Source: Ephemerocybe angulata
Lineage: Eukaryota; Basidiomycota; Agaricomycetes; Agaricales; Psathyrellaceae
Length of the DNA: 38,396 nucleotides
Assembly: GCA_013368325.1 (NCBI GenBank)
Contig: JAACJK010000040.1
Location: forward strand, 1 to 38,396
Direction: 5' to 3'
Shown here: one piece after another, positions 20,110 through 32,709 of the stretch
Position numbering within the stretch: position 1 is the first letter of the stretch
Layout of the letters: every line of letters begins with the position of its first letter
Notes under the pieces: generated by a model
What the model was told of the DNA's origin: nothing
Database searches by the model: none
Seen by the model: only the letters and a program-made list of their open reading frames with translations
Made by a program: the position numbers and the translations under genes

Positions 20110-21587
20110 TCAGCGGCGATAGGTATCTAAGAAGGACCCTCCACGAATAGCGTATCGGTACGAAGGATCGAAGGTGCCTTCCTGATAGAACGCTGGGACT
20201 TTAGAATTGTATCGCGATTCCTGAGTTTCGTCGGAGTAGCAACTTCCGTCGAAGCTGCCCCGCAAAGGGAGGGTGGGGTGGTCCGGTCGATTCGGTCCAG
20301 CGGTGGGTAAGTAACCCAAGGGTTGGCTCGGGTGGTACGCTGCGACAGGTTGGTGTTGTTTCCCCTGGAAGCCCTCATAATGGCTGTACCCCGTCCAGGA
20401 GGAGTTTGGGGCATAGCCCCATGACCCATCGCCTGTCCCAGTGGACTTGTTGGTGGGGTACATCGGACGACACGGAGAACGTGGACGAGAACGCCTCTGC
20501 TTGCGTTCAGTGCTATACTGGTATAGAAGGGGGAAGGGTCAGCACTTCATTTCGTCTGAGATCCGGCGCCTGAAATCGAGGGTACTCACGTCATGGTAGG
20601 ACAACACACGGACAACGTTGCCACCAAGCGGCTTGCCATCGAGCGACTGGACCGCATATTCGGCATCTTCCTTCGTAAAGTATTCCAGGAAACTGGACGG
20701 GAGTAGGGGGTGAGCAATGGGGTATGAGCCGTCCCTTCGAAGCCACGCACCCAGTGTCAGGATCACTGCGATCCAGGTCGCAAAAGGCAACTAAGCAACC
20801 TGTGGAACGTCCGAAATCCTTGAGGTCCTGTTTACAGCACCGTTGGAATAATCCTAGATGGAAAGTAGGGTACTACCTACCTGCCATCGAACGTCAGGAG
20901 ATAGTCCTGACACGACCACGGGGTGTCTAGATAACCCATCTCGCCTTTCGAACAGGATATCAGTGGCCATTGATGCCTCAAAGGAGAAATCATCTTACCG
21001 TTCTCGCACAGGAGATCGATTTTCAGCCATCTCCCTACTCCTGGCGGCAGCCGCGATAGCCTTTCGCAAGGGCCTGGCATACTGGATGATAACGTCTGTT
21101 GCGAGAAGGTGTCAAGGGACCTTGAAGACGCGAAACTGGAAGGGGTGCTCACGTTTACCCAGCAGGGGCTCGGTGCGGTAGATGTTGTAGACCAGTTGGG
21201 CATCCTAGAAACCGCCATGTCAGCTTGAATACGCGCGCTTGATGGAGTGCGTCTATCCTTACCGCCTCTGATGCGTATTCGACGAAGGCGTAATCTGAGC
21301 CACTGCGTAAGCAGCTAGGAGGGCGAAAAGGGGGCATCCTATACTCACTATGGACAAATTTGACCTCTAGTACTTCGCCATATGTTGATAGGAACTGCAA
21401 AGAACGTTTTTAGCGTAACTGAAGCGACTATATGCGCTTAAAGTGGAGACCGCTTACTTTTGATAGCTCGTCGATGGAGATATCCTTGCCGAGGCCTGTT
21501 CGCGGAGTTCATATGTGAAGAGTCGTGCAGTGGAAGACTCCTCTGACCTTTGAGATACAGGCGCTTCGCTGGGATTGGGCTGGACAT
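20110..21587 (-). CDS. SR-type splicing factor with RRM and pseudo-RRM (SRSF1/Srp2-like)
   Basis: Nuclear RNA-binding protein for splice-site choice or mRNP export. Ten exons: 21587-21548, 21495-21458, 21394-21349, 21302-21263, 21204-21159, 21095-20999, 20926-20881, 20827-20751, 20692-20590, 20517-20110. RRM1: KRLYLKGLGKDISIDELSKF (RNP2 region) to SDYAFVEYASEADAQ (RNP1), ending VIIQYARPLRK. Then VVVSGLSPDVRWQDLKDFGR: WQDLKDF is the signature helix of the SRSF1/Npl3 pseudo-RRM, followed by YFTKEDAEYAVQSLDGKPLG. The C-terminal tail is short on RS: ERKQRRSRPRSP, then a Gly/Tyr/Pro/Ser-rich stretch. One base seems lost at the exon 4 junction near 21303. Nine introns in 1.5 kb is high even here. 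Npl3-like identity is the alternative. Confidence 0.85.
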
Positions 21588-21880
21588 GACGAAAACAGGT
21601 AGAGAGGGTGTAGGAGAGGAAAGAGGAGAAGTGCAGAATTATAAAGATTGAGTTTAGAGCTCCGCCCTGTCAGAACTCGCGAAACGGCGCGAAGCTTACT
21701 TCCTGTCAATCGGCCCCGACATTCTTTCTTAATTTGGAGATGCGTTTCCTGTTTTTGTCTCGTATAATTCATTTGAGATTGTGAAAAGTTTGGGAAAGAA
21801 ACATGGATATGCCACTGGTTAACGAGTTCGGTGGACCACGAAGTAATGTAATACCACTCCTGTGATGCCCGGCGTGTTCT

Positions 21881-23754
21881 TCAAAGCTTGGCCGGAAGCT
21901 GAGAAGAGGTCAGTTAGTTAGGCGCTTTGAAGTTCAGAAATCATTTTAGGGCGCTACCTTGACCAGCTTCCTCAGACCCTGCCTAAGATCACTCTTTAAG
22001 TCCTAAAGGAAGATTAAGTTGGCTTGCAGATAGGTGCTATCCCATGTGTCCTACCTCGAGGTCCTCCACTCCGATACTAACACGGATCAGTGCAGGGTCT
22101 TCGCCTGGGTCGCTATCCAACCGACGTTCAATCAAGGACTCGACGCCACCCAAGCTGGTCGCCGGCTGAGGTAAAGTGAGAACCATGACTGGGCATAAAC
22201 CAGGAGGCAGTCATACCACGAAGTAGTTCAAGAGATGAGGCAACTGCGCTGCATACTCAGGAGTTTTCATCTGGACTGGTGTCAGCAAAGCGATGTTCGG
22301 AGGGGAAACTTAGGACCGTGTTCACCTTGAAGGAGAACGTTGCATTGTATCCACCCTCCATTTGAGTTTTCGGGTGGAAACCACGCTCGTCCACCTGCTG
22401 AAGGGAGGAGTGCCAGACTTGGGAGATAAGGCCCCCAGGAGCGCCATCGTATTCACTTCCTGCAGGGGTGATAGAGATTTGATGAAGCCATTGGGCAATC
22501 TCTGTGCCGGATTGAGACTGCTGGGGAACGCGAAGGTGCAGTGTTTTCAAGGAGCGAAGAAGTAGCCAAGACTCCAAGGAGCCCATCATAGAACCGAGGT
22601 AAGTCCGGTCAGTGTGCAGCTGGAGGGATACGGTTAGTTAGCACACCGGGTCAACGAGTCGCCCCCTTACGGTATCCCAATCCTTTTTATCCTTCACGAC
22701 TAGAACGCCAGCTAGGAGATCAGAATGGCCACCGAAATACTTAGTACCTGGTGCGATGCCGGGGTGCTTATTAGCGACATGAGCCAAATGAATCAAGATT
22801 TGGCTCACCGGAATGGAGTACGCTTAATCGTATCCATGGTGGCGATATAATCACGAACTCATCAGAACAGGTAGAAAGCAGGGTCTAGGCAGAAGACGCA
22901 CCAGTCTGCGCCGAACTTGAAGGGGTATTGCAGAGGGGGAGGCCCAAACGTCGAGTCGATAATAATCTTTCCTCCGGCTTTATGTACCTAGATGATAGGT
23001 CAAGCTGGTCAGAACTAACGTATTGCAGACAGGCGCTCAATGGAACCTTGTCTGCATAGTAGCGAATGTCCCTGCGGGAAAATTAGTCCTCGCCCACAGA
23101 GCCTGATGAAAGAAGGAGCTACCGTGACTCTCCAGTGGGGTTGACCGGCGTTTCGAGCCAGCACAAGTCCCCAGGTTGAAATTCATCATCCAGATCAACA
23201 AGTGTTATGTTTTCGCCTCGGGTTTTCTTGTAAACGTCAATGGTAGCATGGCATCCATGATAACCGCCTCGGATGGCAAGGCGTTTAGGTTGGAAGTATA
23301 CCAGGGCCTAGTATTCACGCGTCAAGCGGTGATTCGGTCGTATTTTCGAGATGAAGCTCACAGCATAGGCCGCAGACAGTCCAGAGGAGTAGGTCAACGC
23401 ATAACCATGCTAGAAGGCAGCGCGTAAGCCTCGAGGAGCAAGCATTTAGAACCCACTCACATTGATTTTACCCAGATATGTTCAACGCGAGTGCTCACGT
23501 CCTGAGTATACCTGGAATAGACGTGTCGAGTGGGGTTTGACAAGTCAAGCAGATCGGCATGAATGGCTTGATCCTCGGGTTAGGTGCACGGAAAGCTGGA
23601 GCAAGGACCGAGGTCAGACTCCGCGGAGGGGAGAAGAAGGTTATATACTCGTGGTGACAGAAATAGACGGCGCAACCTCCCTTCTGGAGGCACCGACTAC
23701 GCTGGTATCGCCATGAATCAAATCCGTGCCGCTCAGCTTGGGTGTGGGGGACAT
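21881..23754 (-). CDS. Cys/Met-metabolism PLP enzyme (cystathionine gamma-synthase/beta-lyase-like)
   Basis: Transsulfuration-type enzyme, cytosolic. Starts MSPTPKLSGTDLIHGDTSVV at 23754 and ends LVK-LPAKL at 21881; about 13 short exons with 50-60 nt introns. Family landmarks in order: REVAPSISVTTTFRAPNP, DLSNPTRHVYSRYTQDVSTR, ALTYSSGLSAAYAALVYFQP, RGGYHGCHATIDVYKKTRG, GDLCWLETPVNPTGESRDIR, GGKIIIDSTFGPPPLQYPFK, VLHSGTKYFGGHSDLLAG (PLP-binding Lys), TYLGSMMGSLESWLLLRSLK, ATSLGGVESLIERR and LIRVSIGVEDLEDL. Frameshifts by one lost base near 23577 and 23474. It most resembles the fungal YHR112C/Str-like branch; whether it acts as lyase or synthase cannot be read from sequence. Confidence 0.88.
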
Positions 23755-24066
23755 CTTGGGTGAAGTGAAGGTGAAGACCAGAGAACACGCCTTTTTAACC
23801 GTTGGAGTCACTCCCGAAGTCACAAGCCCACAACTTATGAGTCATTCGACATTCGCGATATCGGGTGCTTTTAGCGCGCATCGGGAGTCGGGACTTCTAA
23901 ATAAATAGGGGTCTTTCGTCTGGGGTTACGATAGCTCGAAGGCATGCTGACTCACTGGAGACCCCTCAGACCGGAAGGAAGTATGTAACAGCCTGGAATA
24001 AATAATACACTATGAGACATTAGAGCTACATTATTGGCTTTGTATACATAAGTCGTCACGAGAAGT
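23755..24066. other. Promoter of the PLP enzyme and 3' flank of the transcription factor gene
   Basis: A 312-bp gap between two leftward genes. No further gene or repeat seen. Confidence 0.4.
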
Positions 24067-27000
24067 TCATCGAAGGTGTAGGAGGTCCCATATAGCCATA
24101 TGGGAGCCTTGGGGATATGTATTTGTTGCATCCAAAAAACCTGAATCGCGCATGAATGACATCCACTGCTCGTCGATGCCAGACTCCCCGGTCAGCATCA
24201 TCAGGTCTACAAGGTTGGTTTGGTCAGGGTTTCCCAAACCCTGTTCTCCAGGGGTGAATGGATCCAATCCAGGTGGAGGTATGGGGTTGGGCAAGGATGG
24301 CGGTGGAGGCTGACTGTACGAATCGAATGTCGGTTGAATGGGCGGGGAATTTGGCTGGTATCGACCACTCGGGGCGTCTGAGTAGGCCGCTCCGTGATTT
24401 GGCCAGCTTTGCCAACTCGAAGGAGGGACAGCTTTGGATTGGGGAGGCGACATGAAGGTAGTTGGACTCGTTTGATCGGGGGATTGGCATTGAGGAGCGT
24501 CGAAGTTGGGTGTGGTGTGTATTGCTCATCGTTGTGGGGGGAGAAGGAGAGCTGTTAGGCGGCGGGAACATGGACAGATATTCGACAAGTGAAGGGTGAA
24601 CATCTGCTGGTTCAGTCGATGAGCTCCCTCGGGATTCATTGTGGAAAGGTGTGGACTCGAGTTTGTTGATGGTGCTGTGGAGCTCGCTGAAGATGATGTC
24701 CTTTTGTTACCAGTGCGGTTCGAATGTGATAGCAGTCGAGACACCAGAACACGAGTTTGACCTCCAAACAGAGCCAACTCATCTTCCCCATAATCGGGCC
24801 GTCCTGTAGACAAGACCCCGGGTATAGGGGTGTTTCCACTCCTAAACTGCGAATAAACTTGGAATGCCTTTTCGCGCATCTTGTAAAGGATGGCCTAGAT
24901 GGAATTCAGCTTCTCATCGATCGTCAAGGGTTACATGCACGGATAGTTACCATTCCACTCTTCGCTCGCCGCGAATGGGCGGCACCTTTCTCAAACAAGT
25001 CGCAGGCTAATCCCAATTCGATAAAGGCGCTTGAAGCCATGCTTGAGGCCGGGGATCGAGTAACTATGCTGCCCACAATCACCTATACAGGCAATCAATA
25101 CATCTGTATTCGAGACAAAGAAGGGTGCTCACAGCAGCCGAGAATACTATGCGCCTAGATTAGTACTGATAGCTTGGAATTGTAGGGCAAGACTTACAGT
25201 GCGTCCAACTCCCCACCATCTTCCGCACAGATCGGGGAAAACGGTCGAAATGGTTCAGACACGACTTGATGACACCAGATGCGCATCGATACGCTGCCAA
25301 GAAAGATGGGCGTATGGACTCCGAAGAGGATTTGAGGGGTGATCCAGCATTGCTTGGGCGAAAAAGCTTCTATGGATGTAGAGCAACGCTGTTTCGGAGA
25401 AGGGTCAGTCCGCATTCAAAACCAATTAGAGACGTTCGACTCACTGACTGAACGGTATTGTCCCAACAGGCATCTTCCTCATGTAAACAGAAGGCGTGGC
25501 AGTTGTCATCGTCGACGTTCATGAACAATTCAAGTGGGGAGGTAGCGTCTTCTCTCGAACCTTCCTGTCGAGCTCAAGGATTGTTTCGTATTTCGGAGCT
25601 TCAGCTGCCAAGGTATGCTCGATGACAAACGGAAAGATATCCCTCGCAAACTCATACTTCCAACGGTAGTCTAGAAAAGGAATTCCAATGTTAGCTTCGA
25701 ATAAGTAACGATCTCCATGGTTCCAACGGACTTACATCCGACCATGACATTTCCGTGCTCGTCGATAGCAGCTTCGTCGTCAGTAGGGAATTCACAGTCG
25801 ATATAGGATAACCGGATGGATGGAGGCCTTCCCAGTGCCAAACTCTGGTGGTGGATGTATGATGAATGTTATCTGGCATTCCAATGCATTGGGACCCCTT
25901 ACGTAGAACTGTTCAGCAGAGAACATTTCCCAAAACAATGACCGCCGTCTTTGAACTGTCTTCGAATCAAAATTCCAGCGCGCGCAATCTCTGTCTAGAG
26001 GACCGTAAGAATGGAATTGTGCAATGAACTTGGAATGACCATACGCAAACCCAACTAGAGAGTGGTCAGTAAACCGATCTAGAAGCTAGGTCCATAAAAC
26101 TCACGCTCTGCGCTAGCTTGGCTCCGAGGGAGGTTAAAGACCACTAGACGGACGTTAGTAATGGAGTGATGTAAGACAGCGCCCAACTCACCGAGCTGTC
26201 CATAGTGTAGCGCCGTCCTGCCATTCCATGGTAGGCAGCCATGAGGAGAATGGCATGCCACTGTAGATATCTCTGGCGATCAAACACAGATCTAAGCGCA
26301 AGACTTGCTCTGCTGAGATTGTAGTAACTGTCAGCCTCTTTGTTATCTGGATACTGTCAGCCCTATCTATTATGATGGGTTGTACATGTTTGACTCACGA
26401 GGTTCAAGGGTGAGGTCCACCAATCGCCCAATGCGAAGATCAGATATATGACAGCCAGTTTATGAGGGGAGAACCATGTCACAGGTGTTCCTGAAGCTTG
26501 TCTTTCACGCAACGCTTTGTAGATAGGTCCGAGGAGCTCCTCCATGATCTCGGTCGCGTTTGATAGGCCGGAAGGCCCAAGCGGCATGCTCGAGATATGT
26601 TTCGCAGAGAGAAGACGCCCTGGTTTGAGGAGGAAGGCGGTCAACAACATATTTATCGCCTTTTCCATGTTTCCGTCAGCTTCGAAAGGGAAGGATGCCA
26701 GTATTCGAGAGATCTCTATTGAGATATCAGAAGGCACCTCGTCTTCGCCATCGGAATCTTCAAGATCTGCTCCAGCCTAATGATAATGTGAGTTGCTGGC
26801 CCAGGCTAATATGACACATGCACCGTACGAGGAAGAGGGTCTGAAGTTGAAATGGATGAGAGGATAACTTGGACAGCGAGCAGTCGAACGTACCTCGGAA
26901 CCCGCCGACGGTCCAAAATATTTCGCTTCACCGCGTTCACCTATCGTTAGTGTCCCAAATGCGTTGATAGTTTCTGTCGAGGTTGGGATATAGGTTTCCC

Positions 27001-27639
27001 TTCTCGGGCTTGTCGTCGTTCTGGCCAAACTTGATCCCAAGAAGGTCTTCGCGAAGTAACGGGTGGGGTTCGTTGGAGACACTGGATTGATGGTAAATGG
27101 AAAGGGCATCTTCCAGCTCTCGTATACGGTGGCCCATTTCAGCAATCTTTGAGTGAAGCTGGGCGGTATCTGCGAGTACAAATCTGGGGGAGGGGATACG
27201 AAGTCAGATTTACAAGCAGAGGTGGACATTGGTGAGCCTTAGCGCACCTTGTTCCCTGGCCAGTCGACAGACTCCCATTCGGACAGATGGATGGACAACC
27301 TCTGCGAGCTTTTTCCAGATTTCAGCACGGAATCTCCCTACGTTAAAGTTTGTTTACAACGTACTGCAAGAGCTGCAAGGTATCTTTTTGTCGCATTTCA
27401 GTTTCAACCTAACAAGAGGTGGTCGTCAGATTTCAATCTACGTCAGCCCATAACGAATCGCATACCTGCGGCACTCGGCGCACGATATCTATATTCCATA
27501 TACCTGAGTTGTGTTCGCAGAAGTTACCCGGGGTACAGCTTACCTCGCCTCTGGCCCTCCGTAGTCCCAAATCCTCGTCGCTGATTGTATTCCGAGCAAT
27601 ATGGCGGCGCTTGCTGTTGCTGGTCGCATCCGCAGGCAT
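24067..27639 (-). CDS. Zn2Cys6 fungal-specific transcription factor with middle homology region, many frame breaks
   Basis: Sequence-specific nuclear regulator. Starts MPADATSNSKRRHIARNTIS at 27639. The zinc cluster is split over three introns: SCAECRR / LKLKCDKKIPCSSC / TRRGCPSICPNGSLSTGQGTR, giving C-x2-C-x6-C-x5-C-x2-C with the last Cys in RRGCPSIC. Then the linker RFVLADTAQLHSKIAEMGHR plus IRELEDAL coiled coil, the fungal_trans domain (SSLCETYLEHAAWAFRPIKR, PHKLAVIYLIFALG, NLSRASLALRSVFD, ILLMAAYHGMAGRRYTMDSS, WSLTSLGAKLAQSLGLHRDC, QRRRSLFWEMFSAEQFYSLA, YRWKYEFARDIFPFVIEHTL), and a Pro/Ser-rich C-terminus ending AIWDLLHLR. I count about ten one- or two-base frame breaks (for example near 26997, 26650, 26550, 26419, 25525 and 24590). 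Target pathway unknown. Errors are likelier than decay because splice sites and codons stay conserved. Confidence 0.85.
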
Positions 27640-28230
27640 GTTGAACGCCGTTGAAGTTGCAGATTCGCTGGTATGAGCGCGCCGGGGCGAAGGATCAGTC
27701 GCGGGCGAGAGAAGGGAGATTGACGGAAGGAGGAACGAAAGAAGGTTTTACTCAATTTTGGAGGCACTACGTCTTCAGCGCAATTTCGGCTTCTCGGCAC
27801 CTTTTTCCAGCCTTCCCCTTTGGGACTAATTGATGCCATCACCATAACTGTTACTCTGATCAACCCTACAAGGAATCGATGTTCCTCGAATGGGGACAAT
27901 GGTGAAATAAAAGGTGGGACGGGTGCTGAGTACAAGCCAGCGGTGCTGTAACACCGCCGTAAAACTTTTGGGTGCATCTCATGGAAATCCAAAGGCCCTC
28001 GTACGTTCAGAACCATAGCGCGGCAATCGTAAGGCGCGTCACGATCCTCCAATTCAGGCGCTAATAAACTCCGAATCCTTCCGCGAGACACATCCGGCAA
28101 GATTTCATCATAAACCGCTCCATCGCTCTGCTCACCGCCCTTTCAGCTCCTTCTCTTCGCTCCCGGAAGCACCCCCGCCCAAGGCGTTGACGCCAATACC
28201 ACTCTCTTTTATTCTGCACTATCTCCCAGA
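27640..28230. other. Divergent promoter region between the transcription factor and the DPBB gene
   Basis: 591 bp between two 5' ends. A 186-codon leftward frame (28100-27540) crosses this stretch and overlaps exon 1 of the transcription factor in another frame; it has no family resemblance, so I treat it as chance. A pyrimidine-rich tract precedes the ATG at 28231. Confidence 0.45.
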
Positions 28231-29067
28231 ATGCCTCACCGAGCCATCGCTCTGGTAGTTCTCATCATCTCCCTATGGGCGGCTCCAACATTTGCCTCCG
28301 CCGGGCGAGCCACCATTGCGCGCGCGGTTTCGGAGACGAGCAGATACCATAAAGCCCATTCCCTTGGAGACGACTACCAGTTTGACCCGCGAGACGGTTG
28401 GCAAGTCGCCAATGTGACAAACCTCCAGTACAAGTACCACCGCGACCAGAATTCTGCGAGTCCCTTCGCTGCCCACCGACGTGCAACCAGGTCCAAGGCG
28501 AGCAAGGCGGGGCGGCCAGACAAGGAAGGCGTCGGAGGCGCGCTGAAGGGATTGGTCACCGCGTTGAAAGGTCTTGTCGGCATCGGGAAGCCAGAAAGAG
28601 TGACTATTACTTGGTACGTCGCCTTCGCAATATGCCCAAATTCATCTAACAGTCAAGCAATATAGGTACACTGGGCACGACCTCAAAAATCCGAGTTGCT
28701 GGTCAAACGGTAAATGGGCACCCACGGACAATTCCTTCGTGGCGGCACTCACCCAGCATGGCTGGCACGATAAGCCTAAGTGCTTCAAATTCGTTGAGCG
28801 TGAGTAGATACAGTCGACCCGCTGCGTCAAACCTGGTACTAACGCGCCACTGTCATAGTTTGTAATACCCCAAAGCGATGTGTCTTTGTTCGTGTGGTCG
28901 ACACATGTGCCGGGTGCACAGCGAACTCAAAGCACGTCGACCTCACTAAGGCGGCGTTTGGAGAGCTCGCAAGTTTCGACGAGGGCAAGTTGAATGTGCA
29001 ATTCCGACATGCAACTGAACCTAGTGAATGGCACGAAGATCTTTGGGGCCCGAAGTTCAAGAAATAG
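28231..29067 (+). CDS. Secreted RlpA-like double-psi beta-barrel (expansin-like) protein
   Basis: Three exons (28231-28613, 28666-28799, 28859-29067) encode 241 residues, frame intact. An N-terminal signal peptide is clear: IALVVLIISLWAAPTFASA. A basic Gly/Lys/Arg-rich linker (HRRATRSKASKAGRPDKEG) leads to the barrel at about residue 125: TWYTGHDLKNPSCWSNGKW, FVAALTQHGWHDKPKCFKF, CNTPKRCVFVRVVDTCAGC and SKHVDLTKAAFGELASFDEG, ending EWHEDLWGPKFKK. Six cysteines fit paired disulfides. The DTCAGC and HVDLT motifs are those of the barwin/RlpA/kiwellin-like DPBB family, often cell-wall or plant-interaction proteins. No carbohydrate-binding module follows, so it is a single-domain member. Activity cannot be assigned. 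Confidence 0.88.
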
Positions 29068-29199
29068 AGCAAGCCGTCGTGTTTGAAACGCTGGGCGACG
29101 TTCACGACAACAGATTCCCTCATCGCTGGACGATTATAGCAAGGTCATTACCACGATAACTCTGAACGCCACGGTGCAACCAGACTACATACCCAATCC

Positions 29200-32100
29200 T
29201 TAAGCCAAGACTACCCTCTTCCTCTTCTTCCCTTCAGCGATTCTCGCTTTAACCTTTTCTTCGTCCAAACCCTCCTCTTCGTAGAATTGAGCTGTCCGTT
29301 CTGCATCGTTCTTGTTCTTGATGAAATGGAGCGCAGCCAGATTGTAACCAATGATACCCTTCTGTCTTTGCAATGCAGCTCGGAGGTGCCGACGCAGAGG
29401 GATGAGAATGGTTCTCATGATACGATTGGCGACGATTTGATTGTGGTGAGTTTTGAGGAGGAAAAACAGAATCCGCGAAACAAGTGGAATGTTCCATTCC
29501 TACCAGACAATCAGCACGAGCGGACAAAGATCGAAGTGGCCGCGTACCTTTTCTGCCCACATATTTAGATACGCCATCAGCGAAACAACTTTGTTGAACG
29601 GAAGGACCAGGAGAGCATCATGAAGGGCTGTGCTCTGGACCTTCGACGACGCGCAGGACATATGCATCGGGCTCCAAGTCGTAAGCAGCAAGTACTGGGT
29701 TCCTAGGCGGGGGCTGCATTCTCAAAGCGTCGTCCTCGGCAAGCTTTGCCATTGCTTCATAGTACTCCTTGAACGCCTCCATCTCCTGATCTGCCAGATC
29801 CAAAGCCTCCATGATCTTTTCACCGGCCATCAGGGTCTCTGCCGTTTGCTTCGTGACGGCGGAAACCTCAGCTTCCTCACCAGCAGGGGCACCCTCGACA
29901 CCGCTTCCGATGGGGGCATCGCTGCGATCAGGGAGTCAGCGACGCCATTCTCGTACAGTTTCTCAAGCTCCTTTTCGCGCTCTTCTTCAAGGAATAAAGT
30001 AAAGTTAGCATCCACAGGTCGATGGTCAAAGGAATGGACTGACTGGTTCGTCGAGCTTCTCCCACACTCGAATCGACTTGTCGTGAGACCCAGTGACGAC
30101 GAAGTTTCCGAAATGACTCAGAGCCAGCCCCAGATCTCTCCGTGGTGACCTTCAAGTTTCTGGATGCCTTCAAACTGTGCTTCACAGTGAGCGATCACCT
30201 CTTTAAGAAAACGCATGAGTGTACCTTATCGCCGTCCCAGTACTTAAGCATCTTGTCCTTTCCAACGGTCCAGAAGTAATGGGAATCCTTCTCGAACTTG
30301 ACCTGCATAACACTGTCTTCGTGAGCGAAGATAGACTTATGGCAGTCACCAAAGTCGAGACCCCAGATCTTGACGTTCTTGTCCGCAGAGCAGGTCACGA
30401 TCAGCTTGGAATCGTCCGAGATGTCCATATCTAGGACAGGCAGCTGCACAGGACAGTTAGACGCGGTCATCAAACGAATTGGGAAGGTCAGGTGCATACC
30501 TTGTGTCCGTAGAGTGACAGGAAGAACTTGAGCGAGTCTTGATAGAAGACCTTGACCGTAGAATCGAGCAGAGCGACCGCGAGAAATTTGCCATCCGGGC
30601 TGTAGCGCACGGACAGGACATCGGTCATCTTCAATGTCCGGACATGGACCAGGGACAGTAGTCTTCCACTCTGAGAAGAAAGGTCAATAATTCAGCGCAG
30701 ATGAAGGATGGTGAAAGTCTCACAATTTCTTCGTTCCCCTCCTTTTCCTCGAAATCCCAGAACTTCACTTCCTTATCAGCGCTACCGCTGACGAGGGCTC
30801 TTCCGTCCTTGCGGACATGCAGCGACCAGACAGTACCAGTGTGGCTTTGACAGTCTCTATGAGAGAAGATGATGAAACATCGAAAATTAGAATCTCTCGG
30901 CCTTGGTGCCAACAGCAACCTAGACGGGAACATGTAAGGAAGGCGCAACTTTACTATAAGAATGGGAGTACGTACATGTCGGTCTCCGGGAAGGAAAGTC
31001 GTGCACACAGGGTTGGGGCAGTCCATAGTCCGAATACATGCAGTAGTCTTCATGTTCCAGATCTTCAGTGACCCGTTGGCAGCAGATGCTAGTATCCGGT
31101 CATCGGAGCTCAAGCACAGGGAGCGAACGTCTGCGCGATGTCCAGGGAGGGATACAGAATGGTTGCGCGTGGCCTCTGGGGGTGCTTCTGTAGATTTTGT
31201 GGGCTGCGGAATGTTGTAGACCTCGAGGGCGTTGTTAGAAAGAGCCACATAAGCTAGATTGTTGTTAGAACTAGGGAAGTCGTTGGAATTTGGGAATTGG
31301 CTCTCACCTCAGCAATGTTCTTCTGGCTGGTGGTCTCATTAGCGAAGTTAAAAGACCGGACCTTTCCACTTGCGCGGACGACGACGTGGGGGGTGAACTT
31401 GTCAATGAACGGTACTTCTTCGTCGTCTTGGTCAATCTCCATGGCGGTGATCTCTGGTCCCTTCTTGTCCCCCTTCTCCTGCTTCTTCTCCTTTGCACGT
31501 TTCCTTCGCCTTGCCAACTTCTTCTTCACCTCTTCGTCGTCTCGAATCCGGAAGATTTCGATAGACTTGTCATGCGACTGGAAAGCGACGTAGGGCTGTT
31601 TTGGGTGGAAGCTTATTTGAGATACACGATGGTTGGAGCCTAAGGGAAGGTTCGTGATAGGGTGGATTTTAGCAATCTGAGAAACGGGTTAGCACAAGCA
31701 GAGGTATGTTAGGTGAGGACGCACTTCTCCAGACTCGGTTTCCTTCAGTCCATCCTTTACAGCGTCTCTATCAATCCTCCATGCCTTGACCTCTCCTTCT
31801 CCACTCCCAGTGAGATCAAATCCTGCTCGGGGTTAACATCGAGGGACCAAATTTCGGACCTGTGGGCCACGACTGTCTGGATGCAATGGTGCGTTGTGAG
31901 GTCCCAGAGTTTTAAGAAGGTATCTTTTGAAGAGGTGAGGAGAAAGTCCCGGGGCGGCGGTCTTGGAGGAAGGCTGAGATTCATCGGTGGAAAGGAACTT
32001 GATCCCAGTAATCTGGTCGCGATGGCCTCGCAGACGGTATAGACCAGCCTCGGCAACGATATCCCAGACGATGAGGTCGGTATCTTGCGAGCCTGAAGCA

Positions 32101-32550
32101 AGCCGGGTGCCTCTGTCGTCGAATGCAAGAGCTGTAACGGATTTCTTGTGGCCATTGAAGACGGTTACGACTGTTTCGTTTGTGCTATCCCAGAGTCGAA
32201 TAGAGCCGTCTGCATAGCCAACGGCGAAGAAGTTGGGTTGAGGCGAACGCAAGATGCAAGTTACTTCAGATCTATGGCCAGTTTCGTGCCACATGGAGCG
32301 CTGTGCACTGTCAATAACAAGCCAGGATAAATGGGTGAGAGCCATACCATCTCTCCCTTCTTCACGTCCCAAACCAATACATCTTCGAGAGCGGGGACAT
32401 ATGCCAGCTTCCCGTCGAAAACCGCATTTGATGTTGCGCTGCACACCAGGCCAAAAGCCTGTGTGGATTCCCTGGTCAGACAATTCGTAGTTGAACTGTG
32501 GTTCCTCGTCGTACCTGAGTGGGCCCGTGCCTCAGATAACTTTGGACCAT
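29200..32550 (-). CDS. DIP2: WDR3 / Utp12 (Dip2) SSU-processome WD-repeat protein
   Basis: UtpB subcomplex component of the U3 snoRNP processome, required for 18S rRNA processing in the nucleolus. Starts [20 protein letters not shown] at 32550 and ends [10 protein letters not shown] at 29200. Tandem beta-propellers: [69 protein letters not shown], [40 protein letters not shown] and [20 protein letters not shown] Lys-rich insert ([20 protein letters not shown]) sits between the propellers. The C-terminal Utp12 domain has [40 protein letters not shown] and [20 protein letters not shown]. At least eight one-base breaks, for example near 31950, 31813, 31312, 30918, 30842, 30129, 29926 and 29642. 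Divergent from the aminopeptidase gene, 159 bp apart. Confidence 0.94.
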
Positions 32551-32709
32551 CCTGAATGCCGAAACGAGTTCGCGCTCAGGGACTGCAAAAGTTTTGTGAG
32601 GTTTGATGCAAGATTGATGAGGCTCACGTGCGCGCTAAGAATAGAGCGATCATGATCAGAAGCGCTGGATATTAAAGGGGTTTCCATTCTCATTCATCCA
32701 CTCGAGGAT
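32551..32709. promoter_or_regulatory. Bidirectional promoter of WDR3 and aspartyl aminopeptidase
   Basis: Only 159 bp separate the two ATGs. It contains an E-box CACGTG at 32625-32630 and a perfect 10-bp palindrome GATCATGATC at 32648-32657. Shared regulation is inferred from the spacing. Confidence 0.5.

Noticed and set aside
27540..28100. 186-codon leftward open frame
   Set aside because: It overlaps exon 1 of the Zn2Cys6 gene in another frame, crosses a promoter region and has no recognisable domain.
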